Below, one piece after another: positions 46,648 through 58,615 of a DNA stretch of 64,000 nucleotides (its first letter is position 1; each line of letters opens with the position of its first letter). Source of the DNA: Dromiciops gliroides (lineage: Eukaryota > Chordata > Mammalia > Microbiotheria > Microbiotheriidae); contig NC_057867.1 of the NCBI RefSeq assembly GCF_019393635.1, positions 2,102,889 through 2,166,888 of the forward strand, in the 5' to 3' direction. The notes under the pieces were generated by a model that did not search any database, was not told the origin of the DNA, and worked only from the letters and a program-made list of their open reading frames with translations. The translations under genes and the position numbers were made by a program.

Positions 46648-47412
46648 AAAGCTCTCACTTTTGAAAGACTTAGGAACTGTTATCGGAAATCCAAAGGGCT
46701 AAAAACAAAATAAAAGAAAGAAAGAAATCTAAAGGACTCATGATGAATCCTGTTATCTTGTTCCAGATAGAGAGATGCTGAGCTCTTTCTTTTCTTTTTC
46801 CTTCCCTTCCCCCCCTCTCCCTCTTCCCCTTCCCTTTCTTTACAAGAAAGGGCAGGGTCTTTCAGCAGCAGAAGCACAAGAAATTCTCTGGGTGTGTGGT
46901 GCATAAGGTGGAGCACAGGAATGCTGTGGGTGCTATTGACCTTCACCCAGGCCACACTGTCACAGCAGCATGAATTAGTGCTGGATCCAGCAGCCAGCTG
47001 AGGGCTCTGACTAAACATCGCCCAGAAGCACCCCATGAAAAACCTGATAGCTGTTCTCAGCCCACCTCCAGACCACTTCCCTTCCTCCCTCCACAAATTT
47101 AGTGCCAGCTCCCAGCCTTTCTCTCCTCCCCTATTCATGCCTCATACTAGGGGTCTTCAGCACACATATTGGTAGTCCCTCCAACACCCTAACTTCCCAC
47201 TTCCTCTACTTCTTCCATTCCCAGGGGCTCCCCCCACCTCAGCTACACCCAGAGATGGTTTTGATCTTGCCGTCACCTACAAGTGTTCATGAACTCTGAA
47301 CTTCCTTTATATGATCATAATCTTTCATCATCTCATCTTTCCTTCATCACCCCTGCACTGGCTACACTCTCTTCTCTTCACATCTCCCCCCACCACTTCC
47401 TTTCTTCTTTTT

Positions 47413-47573
47413 TTATTTAATTTTTTTTTTTTTTGCAGGGCAACGAGGGTTGAGTGACTTGCTCAGGGTCCCACAGCTAGTAAGTGTCAAGTGTCTGAGG
47501 CCATATTTGAACTCGGGTCCTCCTGACTCCAGGGCCAGTGCTTTATCCACTGCAGCACCACCTAGCTGCCCCC
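47413..47573 (-). mobile_element. SINE copy 25
   Basis: Reverse copy with a long T tract. The target duplication is not clear, and there is a small 'gca' duplication near the head (actgcagcacc). Confidence 0.9.
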
Positions 47574-47574
47574 A

Positions 47575-47885
47575 CTCAGGGTATTTTCACTAACTGTACC
47601 CCATGCCTGGACTGCTCTCCTTTCCTCCTCAGCTTTGCTTCCTGGCTTCCCTGACTTCCTTCAAGTCCCAACTAAAATCCCACTTTCTACAAGAAGCCTT
47701 TCCTGATCCCTCTTTATTTTAGTGCTTTCCCTTGGTTAATTCTTTCCTAGTTTGTACATAGTTATTTGCATATTGTCTCGATATTAGATTGTGAACTCCT
47801 TGAGGGCAGAGACCTTTACCTTTCTTTGTATCCTCAGCACTTAGCACAATGTAGGCACTTAATAAATGTTTATTGACTGACTTCC
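47575..47885 (+). mobile_element. L2 LINE 3' end
   Basis: 'cttcaagtcccaactaaaat', 'gtgaactccttgagggcaga' and 'cagcacttagcacaatgtag' to 'aataaatgtttattgactga'. Confidence 0.85.
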
Positions 47886-48121
47886 TTTCTTATTACCTTC
47901 CTGCAGACTCAACTGAATGCTCTCTCCAAAGTTACTACTGATCTCTTAGTTGCCCAATCTAGTGGCATTTCCTCACCCTAATCCTTCTTTACCTCTCTGC
48001 AATCTTTGACACTGTCCATTACCTCCTTCCTTCTAGGTTTCTGAGTCGCTACTCCCTTCTGGTTCTCCTCCCTGCCTGTCCTCTTCTCAGTCTTCTTTGC
48101 CCACCAATGATTGGTATCTTT

Positions 48122-48279
48122 TTTTGTTTTTGTTTATGTTTTTTGTGAGGCAATTGGGATTAAGTGACTTTCTCAGGGTCACATAGCTAGTAAGTGTCAA
48201 GTGTCTGAGGCTGGATTTGAACTCGGGTCCTCCTGCCTCCAAGGTATATGCTCTATCCACTGCTCCACCTAGCTGTCCC
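48122..48279 (-). mobile_element. SINE copy 26 (inside L2)
   Basis: Flanks aatgattggtatcttt (48106-48121) and aatggttggtatcttt (48280-48295). The insertion lies just upstream of the L2 YADD codons. Confidence 0.94.
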
Positions 48280-48543
48280 AAATGGTTGGTATCTTTATGC
48301 AGATGATTTTCAGATCTATTTGTCCAGCCCTAACCTCTCTCCTGACCTCCAGTCTTTCATTCTTTCATCTCAAACTGCCTATTGGACTTCTCAAACCGTA
48401 TGTTCCATAGACAATGTAAACTCAGCATCTCCAAAAAATTAACTCAGTATCTTTCCCCTAAAACCCTGCACTTTTCTTAACTTTCTTATTACTGTTGAGG
48501 GTACTACTATTCTAGTCACCCAAATTCACAACTCCCATGTTAT

Positions 48544-48546
<3 letters not shown>

Positions 48547-48594
<48 letters not shown>

Positions 48595-48650
48595 CCTCCC
48601 TCCCTCCCTTCCCCTCCTCTTCCCTCCCCTCCCCTCCCCTCTCCTCTCAA
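48547..48650 (+). repeat. (TC)n and CCCT-rich microsatellite
   Basis: A TC run of about 45 bases followed by CCCTC repeats, within the L2. Confidence 0.9.
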
Positions 48651-49204
48651 CCTATATCCAATCTGTTAAGTCCTGTCAAATCCACCTTTTGTTTAGGCCC
48701 CTTCTCCCCTCTGACCCTGCCACAACTCTGGTGCATCCCCCACATTTGGAGTACTATAATAGCTTTCTGCTTGGGCTCTTTGCCTCAAGTCTCTCCCCAT
48801 CTCAGTCCAACTTCCACTCAGCTGAAAAATTCATCTTCCTAAAGTGTACGACTGATCACATCATTCCCCTGTGCAGTAAACTCCAGTGGCTCCTTCTTAT
48901 GTACTTCGAGGATTTAACAAAAACTCCTCTGGATTTTAATCCGACTTCCTCCAACTTTTTCAGTCTTCTCATTCCTTATGCACCCCCAGTGATACTGGCT
49001 CTGTTTTGTTCCTCACATATGACACTCTATCTCCTGACTTCACGCATTTTTACTGGCTGGCCCTCATGTTTGGAACTATCTTCTCCCTTGTCTCTACCTC
49101 CAGGCTTCCCTGACTTCCTTCAAATCTCAACTAAAATCTCACCTTCTGCAAGAAGTCTTTCTCAATCCCCCTTAATTCTAGTGCCTTCCCTTTTTTGAAT
49201 ATGT

Positions 49205-49366
49205 ATACATACCAATATCTATATCAATGTATCTCTCCATCCATTCATCCATCTATGTATCTATCTATCCATCTATCTGTCTGTCCATCTGTCCACCCAT
49301 CCATCTATCCATCCACCTATCCATTTATCCATCCACCCACCCACCCATCCACCCATCCATCCATCC

Positions 49367-49425
<59 letters not shown>

Positions 49426-49714
49426 CATCTATCTGTCTGTCCATCTGTCCACTCATCCATCTATCCATCCACCTATCCATTTATCCATCCATCCACCCAT
49501 CCATCCATCCATCCATCCATCCATCTATCTATCCATCTATCTATCTATCCATCCATCTATCCATCTATCTGTCTGTCCATCTGTCCACCCATCCATCTAT
49601 CCATCCACCTATCCATTTATCCATCCGTCCACCCACCCATCCATCCATCCATCCATCCATCCATCCATCCATCCATCCATCCATCCATCCATCCATCCAT
49701 CCATCCATCCATCC

Positions 49715-49783
<69 letters not shown>

Positions 49784-49795
49784 CTTATCTATGTA
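49205..49795 (+). repeat. (TCCA/TCTA)n array with higher-order structure
   Basis: Tetranucleotide array with TCTA, TCCA, TCTG and TCCC variants. A distinctive block of about 66 bp starting ccatctatctgtctgtccat recurs at 49269, 49425 and 49561. The two long frames through it (241 and 189 codons) are artefacts. Confidence 0.95.
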
Positions 49796-50158
49796 GATAT
49801 AGTTTGTACCTAGTTCTTTGCATGTTGTTTCCCACATTATGCTGGGAGCTCCTCCAGAGCAGGGATTCTCTTTTGCTTTTCTTTGTACCCCCAGTGCTTA
49901 GCACAGTGCCTGGCCCATGATAATGAAAGCTTGTTGACTTCATCGAGTGCTGAGACTCCTTCCAGACCTGGAACCTATGTTTGCCCAAAGCTACCTTGTT
50001 TCTCTGAGGGCTTTAGCTTGATATTTTAGTTAGATTATCACCCTTAAAACAGGAGTGTGCTGGTAAATGTTTAGCAACTGACTCTCTAGGGAAAAATGTA
50101 CACATGATATACTTTAAGGTTTAATTTGCATTTTTAACATTTTTGCCCTCACTTTCTT

Positions 50159-50323
50159 TCTTTTTTATTTTGGGTTTTTTTTTTTTGCGGGGCAATGGGG
50201 GTTAAGTGACTTGCCCAGGGTCACACAGCTAGTAAGTGTCAAGTGTCTGAGGCCAGATTTGAACTCAGGTCCTCCTGAATCCAGGGTCGGTGCTTTATCC
50301 ACTGCACCACCTAGCTGCCCCTC
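50159..50323 (-). mobile_element. SINE copy 27
   Basis: Target gccctcactttctt at 50145-50158 and 50324-50337. From 50338 to 50700 nothing recognisable. Confidence 0.94.
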
Positions 50324-50704
50324 GCCCTCACTTTCTTAACAAAACAAGTCCTGATTTAGAGAGTTCACTGATTTTTGTGGAGTTTGCTCATTTTTGAGGT
50401 GTACGTGCTCACCCTGAAATTTTGCCAGTTGATGTTGCAGCAGTAGTTCCAACACCACCCTACTTGAGACAACTAGAATACCTGAAGACTAATGAATAAG
50501 TGACTTTGGGAACATATGGTGGAGTTGCCACTGCTCTCTCTCGGAAAAGCAGTACCATAACCCATTCGGAAATGTCTTCATGGAATGAGGCCTGGATCTG
50601 GAGCCCAGAAGTTGGGGCTCAACTGCACAATTGCTACCCGGGTAACTTTGGGCAACTTCCCTTCTCACTTGAATACTAAGTTTCCTTGTCAATAAAAAAA
50701 ATGG

Positions 50705-52075
50705 GATCAATGTAATCAAGATTAGAAGGAAAGCAGAAAGCTGGAAGACAATTCTTGTTTTGTTTTGTTTGGGTTTTTTTTGTTTTTTTAGTGAGGCAAT
50801 TGGGGTTAAGTGACTTGCCCATGGTCACACAGCTAGTAAGTGTTAAGTGTCTGAGGCTGGATTTGAACTGAGGTACTCCTGACTCCAGGGCCAGTGCTCT
50901 ATCCACTGCGCCACCTAGCTGCCCCAGATAATTCTTATAGTTAGTGTTTCTGATAAAGGCCTCATTTCTCAAATATTTAGAGAAATGAATCAAATTTATA
51001 AGAATACAAGTCATTCCCCAATTAATAAATGGTCAAAGGATATGAACAGGAAGTTTTCAGATGAAGAAATTAAAGCTATCTATAATCATAATGATTGGAG
51101 AAATGCAAATTAAACCAACTCTGAGGTCCTACCTCACACATATCAGATTAACTAATACTATAAAAAGGAAAATGACAAATGTTGGAGATGTGGAGAAATT
51201 GGAACACTAATGTATTGTTGGTGAAGTTGTGAATTAATCCAACCATTCTGGAGAGCAATTTGGAACTATTTCCAAAGGACTACGGGGCTGTGCATACCTT
51301 TGTCCCAGCAATACCACTACTAGGTCTGAATCCCAAAGAGATCATAAAAAAGGGAAAAGGACCCATATGTACAAAAATATTTATAGCAGCTCTCTTTGTG
51401 GTGGCAAATAATTGAATATTGAGGAGATGCCTATCAACTGGGGAATGGCTGAACAAGTTGTGGTATATGAATGTAATGGAATACTATTGTGATGTAAGAA
51501 ATGATGAGCGAGCAGGAAGAGTTCAGAGAAACCTGGAGGGTCTTACGTGAGCTGATGATGAGTGAGATGAGCAGAACCAGAAGAACATTGTACACAGTAT
51601 CATCAACATTGAGTGTTGACCTACTGTGATGGACTATATTCTTCTCACCAATGCAATGGTACAGAAGAGTTCCAGGGAACTCATGATAGAAGAGGATCTT
51701 CAAATCCAAGAAAAAAAAAGAAAGAAAGAACTGTGGAGTATAGATGCTGATTGAACCATATTATTTCTTTTGTTTTGGGTGCTGTTCTTTTTTTTTTCTT
51801 TCTATTTTGAGGTTTTGCATCACTGCTCTGATTCTTTCTCTTGTAACAGGATTAATGCAGAAATAGGATTAATGTTATTATGTGTATATATATATCTATA
51901 TGTATATGTATAGAGATATATAGATATAACCTATATCAGATTACCTGCTGTCTAGGGGAGGGGGGAGGGAGGGGGGAGGGAGAAAAATCTGAAATTGTAA
52001 AGCATGTATAAACAAAAGTTGAGAACTATCTTTACATGTAATGGAAAAAATAAAATACCTCATACATTAAAAAAA
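50705..52075 (+). mobile_element. L1 LINE, 5'-truncated, ORF2 end and 3' UTR
   Basis: Same body as the 17.8-18.5 kb L1 ('gataaaggcctcatttctca', 'cccagcaataccactactag', 'ggaatggctgaacaagttgt'), ending in 'aaataaaatacc' and an A tail. SINE copy 28 interrupts it. Stops present. Confidence 0.85.
50757..50925 (-). mobile_element. SINE copy 28 (inside L1)
   Basis: Flanks agacaattctt (50746-50756) and agataattctt (50926-50936). Confidence 0.92.
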
Positions 52076-52830
52076 AAGAAATGATGAGCAGGGGCAGCTA
52101 GGTGGCACAGTGGATAGAGCACCCACCCTGGATTCAGGAGGACCTGAGTTCAAATCCGGCCTCAGACCCTTGACACTTACTAGCTATGTGACCCTGGGCA
52201 AGTCACTTAACCCCAAGTGCCTCACCAAAAACAAAAGAAAAGAAAAGGGCAGGAGAAGAAATACAGGAGGAAATCTACTGATATAAAAGCAAGATATCAA
52301 TTTTTAAAATCTATTTATTAAAAAAAAGAAATGATGAGCAGGGAGATTTCAGAAAAACCTGGAAAGACTTAAGTGGACTGATGCTGAGTGAAGTGAGCAG
52401 AACCAGGAGAGCATTGTACACAGTAACAGCAACATTGTGTGATGATCAACTGTGATAGACTTATCTCTTCTCAGCAACACAGTGATCCAAGGCAATTCCA
52501 AAAGACTCATGATGGAAAATGCTCTCCACATCCAGAAAGGGAACTATGGCGTCTGAATGCATATTGAAGCAGACTATTTTCACTTTTTTCTTTGTTTTTT
52601 CTTCCTTGTGGTTTTCCCCTTTTGTTCTGATTCTCCTTTCACAACAGGACCAATGTGGAAATATGTTTAATGTGATTGTACATATACAACCTATATCCGA
52701 TTGCTGGCTGGCTTTGGGGGGGGGTGTTGTGGCAGGGAGGAAGGGAGAAAAATGTGGAACTCAAAATCTTACAAAAATAAATGTTGAAAACTATCTTTAC
52801 ATGTAATTGAGAAAAATAAAATACCATTAA
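52076..52830 (+). mobile_element. Second L1 3' end, carrying a SINE
   Basis: L1 sequence resumes at 'agaaatgatgagcaggg' (52324) through 'tggaaaatgctctccacatc' to 'aaataaaataccatt'. It is a different subfamily from the preceding L1. SINE copy 29 plus about 80 extra bases lie between two copies of agaaatgatgagcag. Confidence 0.8.
52092..52320 (+). mobile_element. SINE copy 29 with extra 3' sequence
   Basis: The SINE ends near 52237, but the second target copy (agaaatgatgagcag) starts only at about 52327. The intervening roughly 80 bp (from 'ggcaggagaagaaatacagg' to an A-run) may be 3' transduced DNA from the source locus. Confidence 0.75.
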
Positions 52831-52864
52831 GTGGGAAAAAAGAAACTTTAAAAAAGCATAGGGC

Positions 52865-53002
52865 AGGCAGCTAGATGTCACAGTGGATAGAGCACTGGCC
52901 CTGGAGTCAGGAATACCTGAGTTCAAATCCGGCCTCAGACACTTAACACTAGCTGTGTGACCCTGGGCAAGTCACTTAACCCCAATTGCCTCACTAAAAA
53001 AA
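52865..53002 (+). mobile_element. SINE copy 30
   Basis: Target aaaaagcatagggc at 52851-52864 and 53003-53016. It lacks a few bases of the middle ('cacttaacactagctgtgtg'). Confidence 0.94.
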
Positions 53003-53084
53003 AAAAAGCATAGGGCTAGGCTAGATGCATTCCAGTTTTCCTTAAAGCTAAAAACCGTTTGATTGGCTTTTTGGGGCCAGGCTG

Positions 53085-54180
53085 TTCATCACTCAATCAA
53101 GTCAGCATGCATTTATTAAGCCTCTGCTATATGCCAGACCATGTGGTAAGTATTGAGAATATGACAATGAAAGCCCAAGGGTCTTTGCTCTCCAGAAGGT
53201 TACATTATAATGGAGGAAACCACATGGATGTCTGTGGATAGATACAAAATGCATATAGGCAGATATGAGGTAACCTTGAAGGATGAAGCACTAGCAGCTA
53301 GGGGGACCAGGTGAGGCCCCGTTAGAAGCTACTTCTGCTTGTTTGGAGTCCTAAAAGAAAGCAGAGAGTATTTCAGGAACAGCCAGGACAAAGGCCCAGA
53401 GAAAGGAGATGAGATGTCACATATAAGGAATCACAAGAAGTTCAGTTTGTTGGAAGGAGAGCGATGTGTAATAGCCTTTTATGTTACAGTAAAAGTAGGG
53501 TGGGATAGGCTTGAAATTCCAGCTGGAAGAGTTTATGTTTGATCCTAGAGGTAATAGGGAGTCACTGCAATTGAGGAGGAGAGCACTGTAGTTAGGTCTG
53601 AAAAGCCATTTGGAAGCTCTGTGGAGGATGGCGGGGTACTTGAAGTAGGAAGACCAATTAGGAGACTACCTCAATCATTCAGAGGAGAGCTGATAAGGAC
53701 CTGGACTAGGGGAATGGTTGTGTGAGTAGAGACATGAAAGATGGGGAGAAAAATGACAATATTTGGCAACCGATTGGATGTATGGGATAAGTCTTGGGCA
53801 ACTCAGAGTTTATGAGTCTATGTAACGGGCAACATGGTGGTACCTTCGATAATAATGCCTTTTTTTTTTTTTTTTGCTGGGCAATGGGGGTTAAGTGACT
53901 TGCCCAGGGTCACACAGCTAGTAAGTGTCAAGTGTCTGAGGCCGGATTTGAACTCAGGTACTCCTGAATCCAGGGCCGGTGCTTTATCCACTGCGCCACC
54001 TAGCCGCCCCCGATAATAATGCTTTAAAATGGCAGAAAGGACAAAGTTTGAGATGAAAGATCCTGAGTTTGGTTTTGGACACATTAGGTTTGAGATGTCT
54101 ATGGTACAATCACTTTGAAATACCCAATAGGCTATTGGGGACTTGGGCCTGGAGCTCAGGAGAGAGACTAGGGTTGAGGA
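53085..54180 (+). mobile_element. Old interspersed repeat (LINE-like), long copy
   Basis: 'gcatttattaagcctctgct' start, then 'agagtttatgtttgatccta' and 'ggttttggacacattaggtt' blocks typical of an ancient mammalian repeat. SINE copy 31 lies inside. Another piece of the family is at about 54985-55085. No coding potential. Confidence 0.6.
53859..54010 (-). mobile_element. SINE copy 31
   Basis: Target cgataataatgc at 53847-53858 and 54011-54022. Confidence 0.95.
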
Positions 54181-54574
54181 TCTAGATCCTGTCCAGTCAC
54201 CCAGCTGTTTGCCCCACCTCCCACCTATACCAGTCCTTCTGGACTGGCATTCCAGAAAAATGTCCCCACTTAATCCACTCTGCTTTGTAACTCTCACCTT
54301 TGACTAAAGTAACTTGATAAGTGCATGAGGTAGGGCAAACCCAACAACCACATCTAGCCAGCCTCAAATTGGCAGAGCAGACCGTGCTTTACGCCCACCC
54401 CAGACATCTATCTGCCTCTGCCCCTCCCTGAACTTTCCACCTCTTGCTTTGGGCTCGGTAATCAAGTCACACTACCATGCTACCACTGTTGCTAGAATGG
54501 GCCTGTGAGATAACTGCTCTGTGGATCGATTCACCAGCCTTGAGTCTCTCTGTCGTCTCTCTTTGTCTCAGCCT

Positions 54575-54893
54575 GTCTCCTCTCCTCTCCTTCCCTCTTC
54601 TCCCCTCCCCTCCCCTCCTCCTCCCTTCCCCTCCCTTCTCCTTCCCTCCCCTTTCTCTCCCCTCCCCTCTTCTCCCCTCCCCTCCCCTCCTCCTCCCTTC
54701 TCCTCCCTTCTCCTTCCCTCCCCTTCCCCTTCCCTCCCCTCCTCCTCCCTTCCCCTCCCTTCTCCTTCCCTCCCCTTCCTCTCCCCTCCCCTCTTCTCCC
54801 CTCTCCTCCCCTCCCACTTACCTTCCCCTCCCCTCCCCTCCTCACTCCTCTCCTCCCCTCCCACTTCTCCTCCCCTCCCCTCTTCTCCTCTAA
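54575..54893 (+). repeat. (CCCCT/CCTT)n pyrimidine microsatellite, about 320 bp
   Basis: Almost pure C/T strand made of CCCCTCC and CTTCTCC variants. Purine complement is GGGGA-rich. All long frames in both directions are repeat translations. Neighbouring 54180-54570 and 54900-55790 have no recognisable genes. Confidence 0.95.
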
Positions 54894-55807
54894 AACTTTC
54901 TATTCATGGGAGCTCACCAGTGCCAACGCATGAAAACTGCCTGGAAGCAGTACGTAGGGTAAGGTAGCTTAACTGAACAGGACAGGGAAGAGAGTAAGGT
55001 CTAAGAAGACGGGAAAGCCAGGAAGGGGCCAGGTTGTGAAGGGCCTTCAATTCCAAACAGAGGAGCTCATATTTGATCCCCAAATCAGACTTTTTAGTTT
55101 AGAAAATTTAATTTTAGAAAAATGTTGGTTTAGAAAAATCTTGAAAATTTTCTCCCATGTTTTAGAATTCTTGACAATTATGCCTCTGCAACATCTTTTG
55201 TGCCTATCTTCTCTTTTGCCCTGCTATGGCCACCAACCTAGTTCCTGAGGGCATAGATGGTCAGACTTCTTCCTGGCCTCCCTGCCTCCAAGTTTTCCTT
55301 CTCCCCTAGTGTAAACCTCTGGGGATTACAGTGTGTGGCTCAGGGCCTCCAATCAGCCAGTTCAGAGAAAGACAGCTAAGATCAAGGGGATGGAGAAGGG
55401 CAGGAGCAGACCTAGGAAGGTAGATTCCCAAATGAATTGAGAGCCATGGTTGAAATGTAATAATTGGGAAATTATGGAGACGAAAAACGTTGGCTTCTTC
55501 ACCAAACCCTACTTATTCAAAACAGAGGACCCTAATACCTCTCCCCTTCCCCCCACCCCAGCTTCAGAGATGCCAATTTAGGATAAATCAAAGATCTCCT
55601 TACTTTGCAGAATGATTAAAATATTTATGGAACTTCCTAATCCAAGAGGTGGTACAAGCTGAAAAGGGAAATTTAACACCCTCTCTAAATTTATTCCCCT
55701 AAATGGGTACTCACACTCACAGACTGGGTTCCCCAGAAGGGATTACAATTTCTTACCACCACCACCACCACCCTTCCCAGAAAGGGAGGTAAACTTGAGG
55801 TTTCCAA

Positions 55808-55809
<2 letters not shown>

Positions 55810-55838
<29 letters not shown>

Positions 55839-56043
55839 CTTCTTCTTCTTCTTCTTCTTCTTCTTCGTCTTCTTCTTCTTCGTCGTCTTCTTCTTCTTCG
55901 TCGTCTTCTTCTTCTTCTTCTTCTTCGTCTTCTTCTTCTTCTTCTTCGTCTTCTTCTTCTTCTTCTTCTTCTTCTTCGTCGTCGTCTTCTTCTTCTTCGT
56001 CTTCTTCTTCTTCTTCTTCTTCTTCTTCTTCTTCTTCTTCGAA
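55810..56043 (+). repeat. (TTC)n / (GAA)n triplet array, 234 bp, with TCG variants
   Basis: TTC triplets with scattered TCG triplets at irregular positions. It abuts the 3' end of a reversed SINE at 56044, in the place of that SINE's tail. Confidence 0.96.
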
Positions 56044-56140
56044 ATGAGACTTAAGTGACTTGCCCACGGTCACACAGCTAGTAAATGTCAAGTGTCTGAG
56101 GCCAAATTTGAACTCCAAACTTCTAAACTTGAGCTTTCTA
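56044..56140 (-). mobile_element. Partial SINE with GAA-repeat tail
   Basis: Reverse 3' half only: 'acttaagtgacttgcccacg' to 'gaggccaaatttgaactcca'. The 5' half is absent. 56140-56960 after it has no recognised gene. Confidence 0.85.
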
Positions 56141-56959
56141 CCTTCTAAAACTAACTCCTTAGCCCCCACCAGTGTCCTACCCATTATTAATCAATCATTT
56201 GACTTCCATTATCTTTTATCAAAGGGAAAATATCACAAGAATGGTTGAATCAATGCCCCTAAACCAAGCCTGCATTCTTCCCTTTCATACACAAGGTTCC
56301 CGGGGAGAGTAGGTTCAAACATCAAATCCAGAAATGGTGAAGCTGGCATGGAGCTAATGCACATGGCCAAGGGCTAGTCCCTGATTCCTGGCTCTAGGGG
56401 TTCTTTTCTTCCTTTGTGAAAGCTTCATGAAGCTTCCTCTAGGTGTAGCTCTTTGCTAGGCTCCAAGGACTGAGACCTTTCTAGAGCCCCTTTGAGTACT
56501 TCTCTCAGTCATGAGGGTGCTACCTTGCTCTGGGGATTGTCTTTCCACATCCATCTTTGAGCACTTCCTCTGTTGTTGATTGCTACTACTCTGGTGGGCA
56601 CTGCTACTGCCTCCAAGGTGGTGGAACTTCTGCTCGATCTCCCAGACTCCCATGGTCACCTGGGCACTCCTATCTCCAAATACCCATTTGGTCGAGGTCT
56701 GCCCTATAGAAGGCAAGACCCCATGTGCTCATGGCCACAGCAGCTATCTGTGAGGTAGGCCACCCTTTCGCTTGCAGGGAAGGAGAACAGCTTGGAGCTC
56801 AGGCATTCAAACTCACTTCAGGCTCAGCAAGCACCTCAGCAACCTGATGGTTAGTTCATTAGGTTTCCCAGCCAATTGGAAGACTACATCACTGCACAGT
56901 ACCAGGTCCCATCCCCCCATGGTTTGAGGGATTATGGAACTAGTGGAGGAGGGATTGTC

Positions 56960-57410
56960 TAATTTATTTGTAATTTATGTTACTGATACATACCCTGCCT
57001 GCACTTTGCTACCTTCGTGTGGACCCCTGTGGTCCCCCAAGTATGGGATACTCTTCCCCTTGCCCTGAACCTCCTGCCTCTGCCCAATTACTGAATAACT
57101 TCAACCCATCATTTCAAACCCAACTCAAATGTCACCTCTTCCAGAAAGACTTCTCCTGCCCCCCACTTCAGTAATTAATGGGCTGTCATCCTTGGGAGCT
57201 CACACAGCCCTTGGCTTCTATCTCACTTATGTGCTTACTATGTATGCACTATTTGGCTTGCTGGCTGTTGATCTATACATGTCTCATGTCTTTCTACTAG
57301 ACTGCATCAATATCAAGGCAGAAGCTACTTTTTATCTAAAGTTTGTATTCTCCAACCCAGCATAGTGTTTTGCACACAGTTGGTGCTTAATCAATGTTTA
57401 CTGAATTAAT
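56960..57410 (+). mobile_element. L2-like LINE 3' remnant
   Basis: 'caactcaaatgtcacctctt' and 'ccagcatagtgttttgcaca' followed by 'gtgcttaatcaatgtttact'. Diverged from the younger copies. Confidence 0.6.
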
Positions 57411-58009
57411 TTGAACTAGGAAAGGCCCTTCCCTGGACCAATTCCCACCCATAGGGTGGGCTGAATCAAAGCAATAGGCAGTGTATCACCGGGACCTGCA
57501 CAGGAAACCCCCAGGAAAGTCTGGGTGTCTCTTCTCACACTCAGTTTTTCCTCTAGTTTCTGGATCTTTCAAAGAACCCAGATTCTGGACATGGGGCTTC
57601 GGGGGCACTCTGGGGCACTAAGAAGCTCATCCTCTCCGTGGCTGAGACAATTCCAGCCTAATGGTTTGCTTTCTCCCCGCCCCCTGCCCGATTCCTCTGA
57701 CATCTCCATTCCCAAACCTCCTGTCTTTGCTAGAATCACTCCCCCTTCCTGTCCTCTGGACCTAAGTCCTGCCCTTCCTGGAGCAGGCTGCAATAGCAAA
57801 TGCAGAAGCTCTTCATTCTGGAGGATCATTTCAGCTTGCCCCCGGGGCTCCACCCTCCCTTTCATTTGGAGGGTGCAAAATGGCTCTTGTAAAGCTCCTT
57901 GGAGACCCCCCCATTTAAGGAGGACCCCCCCAGGCCAGCTCTCTCTTCTTCCTCCACCTGGCTGTCCCGCTCCTGCACCTGGGATCTTCCTTCTCTCCCT
58001 CCCTCTCCC

Positions 58010-58335
58010 CCCTTTCAGTTTCTTTTTGTGTGTTGTCTTAGATTCTAAATCCCTTGAGGGCAGGCCATGTCTTTCTGTTTGTATCCTCAGGGCTTTCTCG
58101 GCCAGTTCCTGGCACATGCTAGGCACTTAATAAATGTTATTGACTGACTGACCTACTGGCTGTGTGACTTGGGATAGGACACCTCCCTTTCCTCATCTCT
58201 ACCATGTGGATGATCAAAGTATCTTCCGTACAGACCTTTCCGAGCTGTTGGAAGGACCCCATGGGACTGAATGGGAAGTGCTTTGCAACTCTAAGACCCC
58301 AGCTAAATAGAAGCTGTTACCATTAATAAAGAGCA
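58010..58335 (+). mobile_element. L2 3' end followed by a MIR fragment
   Basis: L2 terminus ('cccttgagggcaggccatgt', 'aataaatgttattgactgac') to about 58150, then 'gctgtgtgacttgggatagg' and 'ctttcctcatctctaccatg' of a MIR-type element. 57420-58010 before it is GC-rich with no conserved frame; the 201- and 185-codon frames there are overlapping and unassigned. Confidence 0.65.
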
Positions 58336-58529
58336 AGTTCAAAGATATCTCCTCCGTGGAACTTGCCCTCTGGAGCCCAGTTATTTCTCCATACACTGAC
58401 CCAGAATGCTCTTCCCTAGCCCCCCCACCCCACCCCAGTCAGGATGGCTTCATGTGTACGTGTATGTACGCACACGTCTGTCTGTCTGTCCGTCTGTCTG
58501 TCTGTGTTTCCCCAGTTGGAACAGCGGCT

Positions 58530-58615
58530 CTGAAGAACAAGGACTCTGTCTTTTTCCTCTTTGAATCCTTACCATCTCGAACAATAGTGTTGCTGTAGTA
58601 GACACTTAATGGAAG
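58530..58615 (+). mobile_element. Short L2-like 3' fragment
   Basis: 'aaggactctgtctttttcct' to 'gtagacacttaatggaag'. Preceded by a (TCTG)n run at about 58476-58504. Confidence 0.5.

Larger units (their letters stand above)
47900..49935 (+). mobile_element. L2 LINE, RT region to 3' end, interrupted
   Basis: RT active-site box YLYADDFQIYL at about 48286-48318, downstream blocks at 48640-49195, and the 3' end 'cagtgcttagcacagtgcct' near 49895. Interrupted by SINE copy 26, a TC microsatellite and the 49205-49795 tetranucleotide array. Frames are broken. Confidence 0.8.

Noticed and set aside
46680-47138. 152-codon minus frame
   Set aside because: Contains a purine low-complexity segment and no domain; adjoins a SINE and L1 DNA. 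Too weak to call.
49195-49920. Overlapping 241- and 189-codon frames
   Set aside because: Both are readings of the TCCA/TCTA microsatellite plus L2 flank.
55753-56184. 143-codon acidic frame on the minus strand
   Set aside because: Glu/Asp run comes from the GAA triplet array with GAC/GAT variants; it ends inside a SINE.
57525-58130. 201-codon plus and 185-codon minus frames upstream of NALF2
   Set aside because: They overlap each other, run into an L2 3' end, and show no recognisable domain.
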